Shown here: positions 51,842 through 63,856 of the stretch, in pieces
Numbering within the stretch: position 1 is the first letter of the stretch
How the letters are laid out: each line of letters begins with the position of its first letter
Assembly: GCA_025174535.1 (NCBI GenBank)
Contig: JALBUN010000038.1
Span: 1-64,000, forward strand
Direction: 5' to 3'
Length of the DNA stretch: 64,000 nt
From: Cantharellus purpuraceus
Lineage: Eukaryota > Basidiomycota > Agaricomycetes > Cantharellales > Hydnaceae
The notes under the pieces: model-generated
The model's input: the letters and a program-made list of their open reading frames with translations, nothing else
What the model was told of the DNA's origin: nothing
Databases searched by the model: none
Position numbers and translations under genes: made by a program

Positions 51842-52425
51842 TTACTCATCCACTTCTGACGCACTCGTCATGGGGAGGTCATCGACCAACGCCTCTCCAA
51901 AGGCCATGTTGTCGGGGTCGTCCAGTGATGGAGTCCTGAAGGGGAGAACAAGTGAGTGGTGTGCCTAAGACATTGAAATTGCTTGTTGACATACACTAGA
52001 TGGATTGGCCCCTCTTGGAAGGCCCCGACATCACCGCTGTTTGGGAATGCAACCCTGAAGTTGAGAGCAAGGTAAGTGGCTTTCCATGGACATGTCAGCC
52101 ATTGGACATACGAGGGATCGGTTGCGGTGAGGGCTTCGAGTGCATCCTCTGAAGGTGCATAGTTGTAACCGTTTTCAAAAGTAGGACTGCAGGTGAAATG
52201 AATACAAGTCGTACGCCAAACGGACGAGCAGGGGCGAGACGTGAATGGTCCGGCAATGTCACTCACTTTGAAGGATACTGGTTCATGTTGTATGACATAG
52301 GTAGTATCAGTAGATGTGAGAGTAGGTTGCTGTGAGGAGTGAAGGGTTGACGTGAGACAAGGAATTGTCTCGCCCTTATATCTGCTATTGAGAGCTTTGA
52401 TTACAGGATCATGTGAGTGTGCCAA
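51842..52425 (-). CDS. hypothetical protein (two exons)
   Basis: Start ATG 52,425 (MAHSHDPVIKALNSRY), exon 1 to 51,995, intron 51,936-51,994 (GTATGT...TTCAG), exon 2 ending TAA at 51,842 (TPSLDDPDNMAFGEALVDD...SEVDE). The splice keeps phase and gives ~174 aa. It holds LTCPWKATYLALNFRVAFPNSG, but I recognise no domain. The acidic C-terminus and its position directly upstream of the zinc-finger gene may mean co-expression, but eukaryotic genes this close can also be independent. Confidence 0.5.
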
Positions 52426-53336
52426 TTGTGCGTGTAAAGGGGGTGGGGTCCTTGAGGCAACCTTAAGGGACCGATTTGGTCAGGACATGAGATACTGGAC
52501 CTCATTTAGGGACTGCTGACATGATCCTGGCCGGTAATGGTGTTTGTCTGAACCATCCTTCTGGATTGTTTGCTTTGACATGGCCCAAAATAATTCCGGT
52601 CTTGCTGGTTTGTGAATTCACTAGGGCAAATTAGGTCTAACGCATTTACCGGAGCACACGTATCAAGAGGCATGTATCAGGTGTTCAATCTTCCTTTATT
52701 CTCGCATCCGGCCATCCAGACTTCTTCGAAGTGCGTCCCGCTTCCTTGTGGAAATGACGTGCTTCTTTGTCGAATTAGGATATACCCGTGCTCGGCACAG
52801 CTAGGGAGGCTGCCATGTCCTATCTCGATGACAATTTTTATGACCGGATATAGTCACCTGGCGAGTCATTGGTAGCCGGGATCGCGATCCCACCCAGGCC
52901 GGACAGTTAGGGTTTGATAAATATAGCACACGATACCTCAATTGTTGTCTCGATTTTCCGCTGTAGATACATCTTTCAGTTCGGTCGCAGGGGCAACGTT
53001 AGCACGTGGATGTCCCTGAAGTGGGGACCTCGATCTTACATGTCGCCGAGCAACAGAGATTATCAAGCTTTCTGTTATCTTAGCCATTTAGACCTTTCAA
53101 ATGTATCCCTCTGCACTTGGGCTATGAGATCCGAGTCAAAGGTGGGGGCGGAGGAGGGGGTGAGGTGGGAATTGCAGTAGTGGGTCATGGGTGGTACAGG
53201 TGCAAGGGCATCGCCGCCAAGGATAAGCTTGAGTCGAGGATTTGGACTTGGGGACTTCCAACCAACGTTGACTAGAAGTATAGAAGTATAAATAACATGT
53301 TCGGCGTATACTCGAGATGCATGAGTAAATCAGTAA
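52426..53336. other. intergenic, no gene recognised
   Basis: The only open frames (52,612-52,875 and 52,914-53,180) lack recognisable motifs. It would hold the promoter of the minus-strand hypothetical gene and of the MAD1-like locus. Confidence 0.4.
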
Positions 53337-55316
53337 ATGAGAAGCTTGCCGAGTGATCGAAGGTGGCTGGTGGATAGGGAGGAGGAGAGGGAGGAGAAGG
53401 ACAAGGGGGGGAGGAGCGGGAAGAGGAAGAGGTACGTTCTCATGCTGAATATTCCAGACAATTTCATATTAATGATAATATTTCTTCACAGCGAACCACC
53501 GCAGCAACCATTCGCAACCTCCGCATCGAACTCTCCACCCTACGGGACGAGCTCACTGATCTCCAAGAGGCCCACTCCACCCTCCACATCTCACACCATC
53601 AATTCCCAGAAATCACGTCCTCGAACTCACACGACAAGCGGCCGTGGTCGAGGAAGAACTCACCACCGCGCGGCATCTCGCAGACGAGCATGAGCCCCAC
53701 GCACGGGCTTTACGCGCACAGTTTGAGACGCTGACCGTCGGGAAGGATGCGACGGGTGCGGAGGAAGGTTCTGATGCCGCTGCAAGTTTGGCGGGTCGTC
53801 CGGGATGAGCTACATCGCCAAGTCTCGCACATGCGCGCCCTCGAGACAATGAACACACAGCTCATGGGTGAGCTGGTCTCCCTGAAAGAGCGACACACCA
53901 GTATCAAGGTGCTGCGCGAGGACACGCGGGACTTGGAGCGCAAAACCCGGGCGGCGGAGGAGTTGAGGGAGCGCGTGGCGGTTCTGGAGGCTGAGGTAGA
54001 GGCGGGGAGGGTGGAGCGGGAGCAGTGGGAGCAGTAGGCGCTGATGCAGCAGCGGGGGGACGTGGGTGGTGCGGGTACGGGTGCGGGTGCGGGGGCTCTG
54101 CCAGCGAGTGTGAGCGTGGGTCAAGATTTGGCAGAGTTGAGGTTGCGAAATGCGTTGCTCCAGGAGGAGCATGGTGCAGTGGCGGCGGCTCTGCGGCTGC
54201 GGGAGGCGGAGCTGGAGGCTACGATGAGAAGGGGTGAGGAGGCTGTGGAGCGTGTGGCGCTGTTGGAAAGTGACTTGAAGGAGTTGAGGCATCATAGCCT
54301 GAGACGGGATGGGAGGCTACAGTTGGCAGAGAGGGAGGTGGGGTTTTTGAAGGCACTTGTGGCAAGCTTCAATGCGGAGGAGTCTGCTATGGCTTCTGAG
54401 CAGGATGAGGCAAAGCTGAAAAGGATCCAGAACTTGGAGGAGGTGGTTGAGAAGTTAAGGGTGACAACGATCAGTTGGAGCGAGAGGTGCTTGCGCTCGG
54501 GGGTGGAATGAGGCACGGGTCGAGCGGGACCGAGTTGATGCATCATTTGAAGAGGAACAGGCGCGACGAAAGGCGTTAGAGCAAGGTATGTTACAAAACT
54601 ACATTGGTTCAGCCCCGCACTACCCACCCATCGTCACCCCCCAGAAATTACGGAAGCACAGACTGTCAACACCAAAACCCTGGAGAAAGTTGAGGAGCTG
54701 GAACAAACGCTCTTCGAGCTCCGCAGCGAGTTGCATCGGGTGCCCATGTACCCCCCAATGTGCGTGTGTTATCCCTGCGTGATAATCCTGCGCAAAATTG
54801 GACGGATCTATGGCAAGGGGATGGACCGTCTGAGGAATGAGAATGCGGCGCTATTGCGGTGGCTGGAAGAGCTTGAGGCGGCGGGGGGTGGTCAGGCTGG
54901 TGGAGAAATGGTTGGGAGTCAGCTTCTGGTGGAGGCCATCTTGTGCCACGAGAGAGCTGGGAGAAGGAGCACAAGGAAATGTGTGATTTGGAAGAAGTCG
55001 TGAGAAGCGGTCGTTAAGACTGCAACAGGCATGTTTGCATCATGGTTTACATCGGTCGCTCTACACTAATATTTACCCAACGCCTACTTCCTGGGTACTG
55101 GTTTTCAGTAGCAAAGCCAGAATTCAAAGACACAATGTCCTCCATCCTCGGGTTCAAAGTCCACACTGTATGAGCGCACGCGCGAGGGTCGCCGAACTCA
55201 GATGCGATCTCCTGGCTCCTAGGAATGATCTTCGGAGTTCACAGAGAAAATTCAGCCTTTATATGGACATTCTGAATTCTGTGATATATCAGCAGAAGCA
55301 TTATATTGAAAGATGA
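53337..55316 (+). pseudogene. MAD1-like spindle checkpoint gene, broken
   Basis: Coiled-coil protein with MAD1 landmarks in order: IRNLRIELSTLRDELTDLQE (53.5 kb), LELTRQAAVVEEELTTARHL, VRDELHRQVSHMRALETMNTQ, LQLAEREVGFLKALVASFNAE (54.3 kb), LEKVEELEQTLFELRSELHR (54.7 kb), RVLSLRDNPAQNW, MDRLRNENAALLRWLEELE and EFKDTMSSILGFK (55.1 kb). MAD1 anchors MAD2 at unattached kinetochores. The frame changes at about 53,610, 54,810 and 55,020, and a TAG at 54,035 lies inside the coiled coil, so introns alone do not rescue it. The N-terminus is also short. Some introns are recognisable (53,430 GTACGT; 54,584 GTATGT). Either a second, dead copy or an assembly-damaged gene. Confidence 0.72.
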
Positions 55317-55798
55317 TTATGGAAGCGGCAGGAGCTGGTGTTAGCTGAGGGCGCAGCTTGATTCCAATTATTACCAAAGCTTTAGCCCCAGTGAGAAATG
55401 ACAGGGATGAGGTCGGACGACGTCTGAGTTGGTCGATATCTGATGAGCTCAGATGGCTCTAATAACAAGGAGACTATCTCATATTGAATAAATGACTGTA
55501 TCGTATGCAATATGATTCAATCGGACACAGTAGGACGAGGTCTGATATCATATGAGCATATATGAAGAACATAAATCTGATCTATTCGGATCCCATCGGA
55601 AATACACATTTAAACCCTTATAATTACATACAGAGCTGTAAGCAACATTACAAGGTCGTCAAAATACCAAATTCTTGCAGGCAATACAGCAACTGTTCTT
55701 GCTGACGAGGAGAAATATCTCAAAAGACTGAACAAATCTATGGATAGCACCAATCTCTGAAATGATATCCCTAAAAATAACTAGGAAGAAGTAACTCA
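55317..55798. other. intergenic, no gene recognised
   Basis: Lies between the 3' ends of the MAD1-like locus and the HEAT-repeat gene. Repeated GACGAGGTCTGA/GGACGACGTCTGA phrases occur around 55,410-55,560; otherwise nothing stands out. Confidence 0.45.
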
Positions 55799-58700
55799 TC
55801 AGACCAGTAGATGCAGAAATGCCAACATACTATGATGATCTATCAAAACACCGAGGATAGATGTTCCACATGCTTGAAATTCAACGTCTATATGATCAAG
55901 GCTGGCGAAAGCATACAAAACGACGTTCAGAATGGCCGCCGAAAATTGATCCGTGCAAAAAGAGGGATTGATGTAGGACTGGGTGGCAAGTACACCAAAA
56001 AGGCGAGCGGCGGAGGCTGAGACGGTGCTATTTTTGCATTTCAGAACAGTCAGAAGATCTAAGGCGGTAGGTTTATCAGGAAGGCCTGCAAGTGCTGAAT
56101 GCAAAACATCAGCAATGGTACTATATTTGAGAATTACCCGACCGTCACCAGGCAGCTCGGCCAGCAGGTCCATGGCATTCGACTGGGCAAATGGAGAATC
56201 GGTCTTAAATAACGACGTTAAGGACGAAAGCAGAGTATCCAGGAATTGGTCTGCAGGAAAGTCTAAACATCGACTTTGTTCATCCAGTTTACGAATTGCA
56301 TTTGTAGCAGCCGACCGGACTGTTGAATTACGGTCCTTGAGCAATTAGACAATATGAGGAACGGCGCCCTTGATTGTGTCATAGAATGAGGCTATATACA
56401 GACATAAGCTTGTCAAAAACCATGGTAAGCACCATCACATACATTGCTCAGCTAGTTTTCCAATTGTAGTTGCACCGGCCAATCGGACAAACACGTCACT
56501 GTCCTTGAGCAACTCGATGATCTGAGGAACGGAACCCTTGACCGTCTCGTAAAATGCGGCTAGATACGGACATAAGCTCGTCAAAGAGCGCGGTGAGCGC
56601 CATCACATACGTTGCTCAGCTAGTTTTCCAATTGTAGTTGCACTAATTGATTGGGGGTCCCAATACTCATCCTTGAGCAACTCAATGATCTGAGAAATGG
56701 CACTCTTGATCATCTTATGGAATACGGCTAGACACGAACATAAGCTCATTAGGATCATGGTGAGAACCATGACATACGTTGCTCAGCTAGTTTTCCAATT
56801 GCAGTTGCACTGGCCAATCGGACATGCACGGCACTGTCCTTGAGCAAGTCAATGATCTGAGGAACAGCACCCTTGATCGTCTCGTAGAATACAGTTAGAT
56901 ACGACATTAGCTCGTCAAAGACTATGGTGAGCACCATCACATACGTTGCTCAGCCAGTTTACCAATTACTGCACCAGCCAATTGGTCACGCGAGTTGCTG
57001 CCCCTGAGCAATTCGACGATGTGAAGAAAGGCACCTTTGATAGTCTCATGGAATACGGCTAGACACGGACATAAGCTCGTCATAGAATGCGGTGACCATT
57101 ATCACATACGTTGCTCAGCCAGTTTACCAATTGCAGTTTGAGCGGCCCATCGAACATGCCAGTTGCTGTCCTTGAGTAACTCAATGATCTGTGGAACGAC
57201 ACTCTTGATCGCCAAATGGAATACGGCTAGATATGAATATCAGTCTCGTCACCAAGAAAAAGCGCTGTCACTAAACTGTATTTGGCGCATGTACCCATAG
57301 CCACTGTGGCACTGTACCTCAGTTCTGACAGCTGAGATTGGAGCTGTGCAATAATCTGTGTTGAGAAGTGGGGAATAAGGTCTGTGGTTTTGCGGACTGC
57401 AGATGTGATGTGTTGGTATGAGAGGTCAAATTATGGATTACATACTGTAGCAAACCAATAAGGAGAGGCATTGGATCCCATTGTAACGAAGTTCGCAGTT
57501 GTTGCCATTAGCATTTAAGCAGGCGGCCAGTATTGGATTACTATATGAAACCCCTTGCGACACAACACCGTGAGAGGGTCAATGTACTAACAATGGGAAC
57601 TTACTACGAGCATCTATGTGTGATTGTGATGAACTTCTAGGAACCACCGATAAAGAGGAGGATTGGGCGAGAAATGCTGATAGACCATGTCCCAGCCAAG
57701 TTACTGGATCGGCTACATTGTGCATGAGCAAGGACAAAACAATGATTTTACGAACAGGAAAAGCCCACTTCGTTGAGCAATTGATCTTAATACAATGACA
57801 GCTGCATTCACGACAGCAGTGTTTTCATGGACAATCTGGGCATGCAAATTGACCATATCTGTCTTGAGCTGTGAGTAAATGTCCACTAAAATTATTTTTA
57901 GTGACGTGAAAGTCCCAGGAACAAAAAGGATCTTTTACTTTGGCCGGCGAAAATGCCGAGTGCCTTTGTAGCAGCGGACCGGACATCCTGGTTACTGTCC
58001 TTGAGTAATTCAATGACCTGATGAATAGCACTCTTAATTGCCTCATGGAATGCGGCTAAACACAGACATAAGTTCGTCAGAGGGCGTGGTGAGCATCATC
58101 ACATACACTTCTCAGCCAGTGTGCACACTGTACTTGCACTAGCCGATCGGACAGACCAGTCATTGTCCTTGAGCAACTCAATGATCTGAGGAATGGAACC
58201 TTTGACCGTCTCATGGAATGCGGCTAGACACGGACATAAGTTTGTCAAAGACCATGGTGAGCACCATCACATACGTTGCTCGGCTAGTTTCCCAAATATA
58301 GTTGTACCGGTCGATCGGACATGCATGTTGCTGTCCCTGAGCCACTCAATGATCTGAGGAATGACATCTTCTATGCTGCCACAGAATGCGGCTAGAAATG
58401 GATATTGATTTGTCGAAGAGCGTGGCAAACGGCAACACGTACGTTGCTCAGCCAGTGTCCCAATTACATGTGCACCAGCCAATCTGACTTCCAAGTACTG
58501 GTCCTTGAGCAACTCGATGATCTGAGGGATGGTACTCTGGATCGTCTCGTGGGGTAAAGCTAGATACAGACATAAGCTCGCAAAGACCATGGTGAGCACA
58601 ATCACATACGTTGCTCAGCTAGTTTCCCAATTGCAGTTGCACCCGCCAATCGGACATACGAGTTACTGTCCTTGAGCAATTTGACGATGTGAAGAAAGGC

Positions 58701-60988
58701 ACCCTTGATCGTCTCATGGAATACGGCTAGACACAGACATAATCTTGTCAAAGAGTGTGGTGAGCACTACCACATACGTTGCTCAGCCAGTTTACCAATT
58801 GCAGTTTGAGCGGCTAGTTGGACATCCCAGTCTCTGTCCTTGAGCAACTCGATGATCTGAGGAACAGAACCCTTGATCGTCTCGTGGAATGCGGCTAGAT
58901 ATGGACATAAGCTCGTAAAAGCTATGGTGAACATCCTCACATACACTTCTCAGCCAAACTGCCCAGTGCACTTGCACTAGCTGATTGGACGTGCCAGTCC
59001 TCATCCTCGAGCGACTCGATGATCTGAGGAACGGCACTTTTCATCGTCTCATGAAATGCGGCTAGACACGGACATAAGCTCGTCAAAGAGCGCGGTGAGC
59101 GCCATCACATACGCTTCTCAGCTAGCGTGCACACTGCACGTGTACTAGCTGATCGGACATACACGTCATCGTCCTTGAGCAACTCGATGACCTGAGGAAT
59201 GGCACTCTTGATCGTGTCATAGAATGCGGCTAGATACGGAACTAAGCTCATCAAAGATCATGTGAGAACGGTCACACACGTTGCTCAGCTAGTTTTCCAA
59301 TTGCAGTTGTACCGGCCGATCGGACATGTGGGTCACTATCCTTGAGCCACTCAATGATCTGAGGAATGACACCCTTGATCTTGCTGTGGAATGCAGCTAG
59401 ACACAGACATAAGCTTGTCAAAGAGTGTGGTGAGCACCATCACATATGTTGCTCAGCCAGTTTATCAAATGCTGTTTTAGCGGCCGATCTGACACGCACG
59501 TTACTGTTCTTGAGCAATTCTATCATCTGTGGAATGGCACCCTTGATGACTTCATAGAATGGGGCTAGAAATGGATATTGACCTCGTCGAAGAGCATGGC
59601 AAACAGCATCACGTACGTTGGTCAGCCATTTTCCTAATCACATCTGCACCAGCGAGTCTGCCATGCCCATACTGGTCCTTGAGCGACTCGATGATCTGAG
59701 GAATAGCACCATTGATCCCCTCGTGGAATATTGCTGGACATAGACATTAGTTTCATCAAAGAGCATGATGAGCGCAATCACATACGTTGCTCAGCTAGTT
59801 TGTCCAATGCACTTGCACCAGCCAATCGGACATCCCAGTCACTGTCCTTCAGCAACTCAAGGATCTGAGGAACAGCACTTTTGATCGCGTCTTGATATTG
59901 AACTGGCTTTCAGTTTCCATGGCACACCATAATTCCCCAGCTTTGTGAGTCCGAGTGAAGCTGCGTCACGGATGTCAGCATCCCTGTCTTTGAACAACGC
60001 ATAAAGCTTTGCTATTGTATCCTGTTCATTCTTTGTCGACGAAGCCACGCTGTTATCCGTGACACCTTGGTTGTTGCTAGTGACCAATGATCCGAATTGC
60101 CGCGAGGGGTTCCCAATTTTCACGAGCAAAGAGAGTAAAATCGTGCCTGTTCTTTGTAAGCGATAGCCTCCTCTTCCGATACTGCAAGTTGCCGCATCCA
60201 TCAACTTCTTCACCATAAACTGGAAAACCACAGATAGTTCACATACAAGGACGACGTGGATGGATGGAAAGAAGACGTGGATACATTTGCATCGTTCCGA
60301 AGAGTAGAGAGGATTTCCTGTAGCAATAGACTTTGTGGATCTGTCTGCAATTGCTTTCGGCTTTCGATAAGGAATGCAGCCAGAATTCCAGCGAACAGAC
60401 CGGCCTAAGGCACATCAGACTTGGACTTTGTGCAGATGAAAAATTGCACCCACGAATACCAAAAGAGAGTCAAGGCCATTCTGCCATAGTAACACCAATT
60501 CTTTGTCTTCAGCCTCCGTTTCTTTCAAATAGAGTGACCAGATGCGTGCGTCAGAACGATAGTATGAGGCATATGGACTGTTACTGATTCCTGCCTGATC
60601 AGACTCGGAGGCGGTGGTAATGATATCCTTGGGTGGAGGTTTATGGGTGCCTATACATATTCAACAACAGTGTCAGGTCATGAGGACACCATCAGCACCA
60701 ACCTTCAGGGTTATGCTTCTGGCTCTCAGCCTAATGACCAACACGATTGAGTATCAGAAATCGGATATGTACCGCAGGGCTACAGACCTTCTCTTGCTCG
60801 GAGGTGCATGGAGAAAAGTGTATGCCTAATGTCAGGGGATGAAAGCAGGATCGGTATCGTAGACCACCAGGATTGTGTTTCTGGGATTCGGCCTCTGGCA
60901 AGTCAGACGCGTGCTAATAGCCAACACCAGTGAATATCAGCCATAGGGTGTGTACTGAAATGCTACATACCTTCACTTGTTCAGACAT
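55799..60988 (-). CDS. DUF6535 membrane domain and HEAT-repeat protein (many introns)
   Basis: Start chosen at ATG 60,988 (MSEQVK|GTATGT). The DUF6535 part reads DARIWSLYLKETEAEDKELV, LVLLWQNGLDSLLVF and, after an intron (GTGGGT...CTTAG), AGLFAGILAAFLIESRKQLQ, the usual first membrane segment of this basidiomycete family. Then 59,857-60,231 gives LYALFKDRDADIRDAASLGLTKL, followed by about 17 exon modules of the type HETIKGAVPQIIELLKDS...VRLAGATAIGKLAEQ, each one HEAT/ARM-like repeat. The last exon (55,799-56,344) ends at TAG/TAA 55,799. Such proteins are predicted membrane-linked scaffolds of unknown role. Not all splice junctions were checked; the 57.25-57.85 kb part is less regular. Confidence 0.78.
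56440..59850 (-). repeat. tandem exon-intron modules of ~165-170 bp
   Basis: The phrase GTTGCTCAGC-AGTTT-CCAATT recurs at about 56,445, 56,610, 56,775, 56,945, 57,110, then 58,090, 58,270, 58,440, 58,610, 58,780, 58,945, 59,110, 59,275, 59,445, 59,610 and 59,785. Each period contains one HEAT exon and one ~53 nt intron (CTAGACACGGACATAAGCTCG on plus). Introns are as alike as exons. Confidence 0.85.
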
Positions 60989-61557
60989 GGACGCCGAACC
61001 CTAAGATAACGAGGCCGTGCACACCATGAGGCCTTGACGCCTGTGCTTGAACTTTGAAGACGCGCCCGTCAATAGGCACTGCAGGAATACCGGACACTGA
61101 ATCAGTGTTTTATACATTTTGAAAACCAGTGCCGAGAACACTTCAAATCAGACAGACAACAAGGCAGGCCCAATTAGATATAGTACAATCCCACCATGTA
61201 AGAGAGGAACACCCCAAGGAGATAGCAAGTTAATATTCTCAGTCACGACTCCGGTCTCTAATCTATGACAGTAACCAAGAGATTGGATCTCTCACATTTC
61301 ACCCACTCCGTCGACAGTATCACCTTCATAAGCCGCGACTCGTAACGGTGGGTGAAGTATGCATTTGTTGATTTCTTTATGAGGTATATCGTTCACAGGG
61401 AGGTAACGGTTACGTTGCGTCACAGGTCACAGTGTCAATTCCCCTTCCGCTGGGATTAGCCAGTCTGCCGGAAGCGCGGCTGAACTTAGGCACACGCGCC
61501 CGGTTCGAACCAGTTACAAACCAGTTGCTGTAGATCATCCCTCCTACGTATAGAATG
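60989..61557. promoter_or_regulatory. divergent intergenic region
   Basis: 569 bp between the start codons of the HEAT gene (minus) and the ARMT1-like gene (plus), so it should hold both promoters. No TATA box is convincing. A GGTTCGAACC near 61,502 resembles a tRNA B box but no tRNA fits around it. Confidence 0.5.
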
Positions 61558-63856
61558 CCACAGTACACGCCTCCGTATCCACCTTATGATCCTACAGACA
61601 AGACCAGGTCTGTCATACATAAAGTGACACTGTCTAATTCTTAGTGATGAACCCAACACCATAATTTAGTTTCAGATGAAGGGATATCAAAGTTTTCTGC
61701 ACGATTATTTCACTGTGATACAGTTACGAGACAGTGACCAGGAGATGGCCTATAATCCTAACAAGCATTATTGACAACATCTACCAAGAAAATATGGCAC
61801 CTGCTTCCGGAGCTGTGGACGAAGCTCGTATTCGTGAGAAAGTTGCAGAAGGAAAGATAATAATTCAAACTCTGAGCAAACTGAAATACGAGATGGGCCG
61901 CGATCGAGAGTTAGAGTGAGCGAGGAGAGATTGTCCGCCAGACTCAATAACTGTCCTACTTGTCGAGCAGAATTTTGCCAGACGACAGTGGTCCTAACAT
62001 AAGGATATTCAACTCGCTCCTTATTCACCTAGGAGATAAGGATTCGTGGTTCAGAGCTCCTTGGTTATACGCTGAGTATGTACAATCCTATATGCAAGCT
62101 TCCAGGGAACTAAAATGCCAACAGGTGCTATTTGTGAGCGAACCTTTACCCTTGTTATACGTATAAAAGTTCCATTGTCTCAGGTATCGCCTTATCCGCA
62201 CATACTTCTCGCAGACTTTCTGTTGGCGAAGCTACGATCCCTTTCGAACCCAGAAAGAGCAAACGTTTAGATCGAGCGCATCCGCCGTTTATCGTAAGCG
62301 TCATCTTTCGCGTGTACTGCAGTAGTATCTGGCACTGGTGTTGACTTCTGGTCACAGAGTTAGCCCACACGTTCGCGGAGCTCAATAGTGAGAAGCAGAC
62401 ACTCGTGTCAGATACAACCAAGTTGGAAGTTCTGTTCTACGAAATGTTGCAAATGTGCCTATGGTACGTCTTAAATGGACATAGTAGGCTCCCCTGACGC
62501 TTTAATTTCTTTCATCATATTTTAAAGGGGAAATGCAACCGTTCGCTTAGCCGCCTACTCCGTTTAAAACGAATGACACTGAATTCACAGGATCTCTCGT
62601 TATTGACAAATTTGACACATGAAGATATTCAGAAGCTTCAATCCGTCGGAAGAGCGGCACAGCAAGAGCGTCAAGATTCCATCCTTTTAGACAACTCAGC
62701 TGCAGCTTGGAAACAGTTGAGTAGTATCAAGGATGGAAAAGTAAACATCGTGCTTGATAATGGTGAGAGAGTGCGCTTTGTTACGAATCATGTTAGTTGA
62801 CAGCTACCGACACCAAGCGGGTTTTGAGGTGCCTGAATCTCTCTCTTCCTCTCTCGTGTCCCAGATTTACAAAGTCACGGTTTAGCTATTCACAGATCTT
62901 TTATTCGCTGACTTCCTCATCACTTGTACACCTTATGTTTTTCGAGTGGTTTTCCAGTTATGTCCTCTTTCAAAAACGTGTTCTCTCTTCTGATACGCCA
63001 TTAGTCCCAAGACTATTCCGTGGTTTGTCTCGGATGTTATTCCTGCCGATTTTCGCGCCATCTTTAGCCAACTACTCGATGACTCTTTCTTTGAGGATTA
63101 TTCGCCTTCTCCTATCCAACGTGCCGAGTTAGAGCTCCTTGCAAATCGTTGGCAAGAGCATCTAGCCTCTGGCCGTTTCTCGCTCTCTGTTTACCCCGAG
63201 TCAGAGATCGGTGCATCGAACCCTTTGGTCGATTTTTGGACGTCACCATCTCCATTTGCAGTCATGGCATCCGAAGCCCCGGAATTGGCGCGAGAGCTGA
63301 AGGGTAGTGCACTGGTTATCTTTAAGGTGGAATTTCCTTTAGAGTCGAAGGTAATTTTGAGCTGACTTACATATTCAGGGGGATCTTAAGTGAGTTGTGC
63401 ATACTCCACAATTGCCATTCTGGTTTGAACTTCGTGCTGAACCTACACTATCAGCTATCGCAAGTATGTCCTCCAGTGATGGTGCCCTTCTTCATGATCT
63501 AATAGGTTACCAGGCTTACGGCAGACGTCAAGTGGCCGCCTTCAACACCATTTTCAACAGCTTTGGGTCTGAAATAATACCCCACATGAATCTTGAGTCC
63601 AGTGATCTGAATATCTTGCTCTCACCGTCCGTAGGGCCTCTGGCAGGGTTATTCCCCATACTATCCCTTCGTACGTTAAAGGCGGATGTCGCCGTTGGCT
63701 TGACCGAGGACCGTGCGGAGGCCCTGGATGTCGAGGATCCCAAGTGGAGGGTCAATGGAAAGTAAGTCCCATTTCTGATTTGGCGACTGAATCTGGATGA
63801 GACTTATTTGGTTCGATAGGTATGCGCTTATCTCCTTTATCCCAGAGTCGTCTTGA
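61558..63856 (+). CDS. ARMT1-like metal-dependent phosphatase (DUF89), many introns
   Basis: Start ATG 61,558 (MPQYTPPYPPYDPTDKT). Exons: 61,558-61,607; 61,724-61,915 (SYETVTRRWPIILTSIID); 61,971-62,075 (SWFRAPWLYAE); 62,125-62,133; from 62,184 (YRLIRTYFSQTF, YDPFRTQKEQTF); from 62,358 (LAHTFAELN); 62,529-62,541; from 62,591 (DLSLLTNL...VNIVLDN); then CGGGTTTTGAG, LLFADFLITCTPYV, HPKTIPWFVSDVIPADF, FWTSPSPF...LVIFK; GDL-KLTADVKWPP; GPLAGLFPILSLRTLKADVAVGL; end YALISFIPESS, TGA 63,856. DUF89 proteins remove phosphate from reactive sugar phosphates using a metal held by DN and GDLN residues. Odd: the GDLNYRK motif reads GDLK in my best splice, and one junction near 62,829-62,893 does not resolve in phase. 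Identification is strong, integrity less so. Confidence 0.85.

Noticed and set aside
61440..61515. GGTTCGAACC, like a tRNA B box, before the ARMT1-like gene
   Set aside because: No matching A box, anticodon stem or acceptor stem can be paired within tRNA distance.
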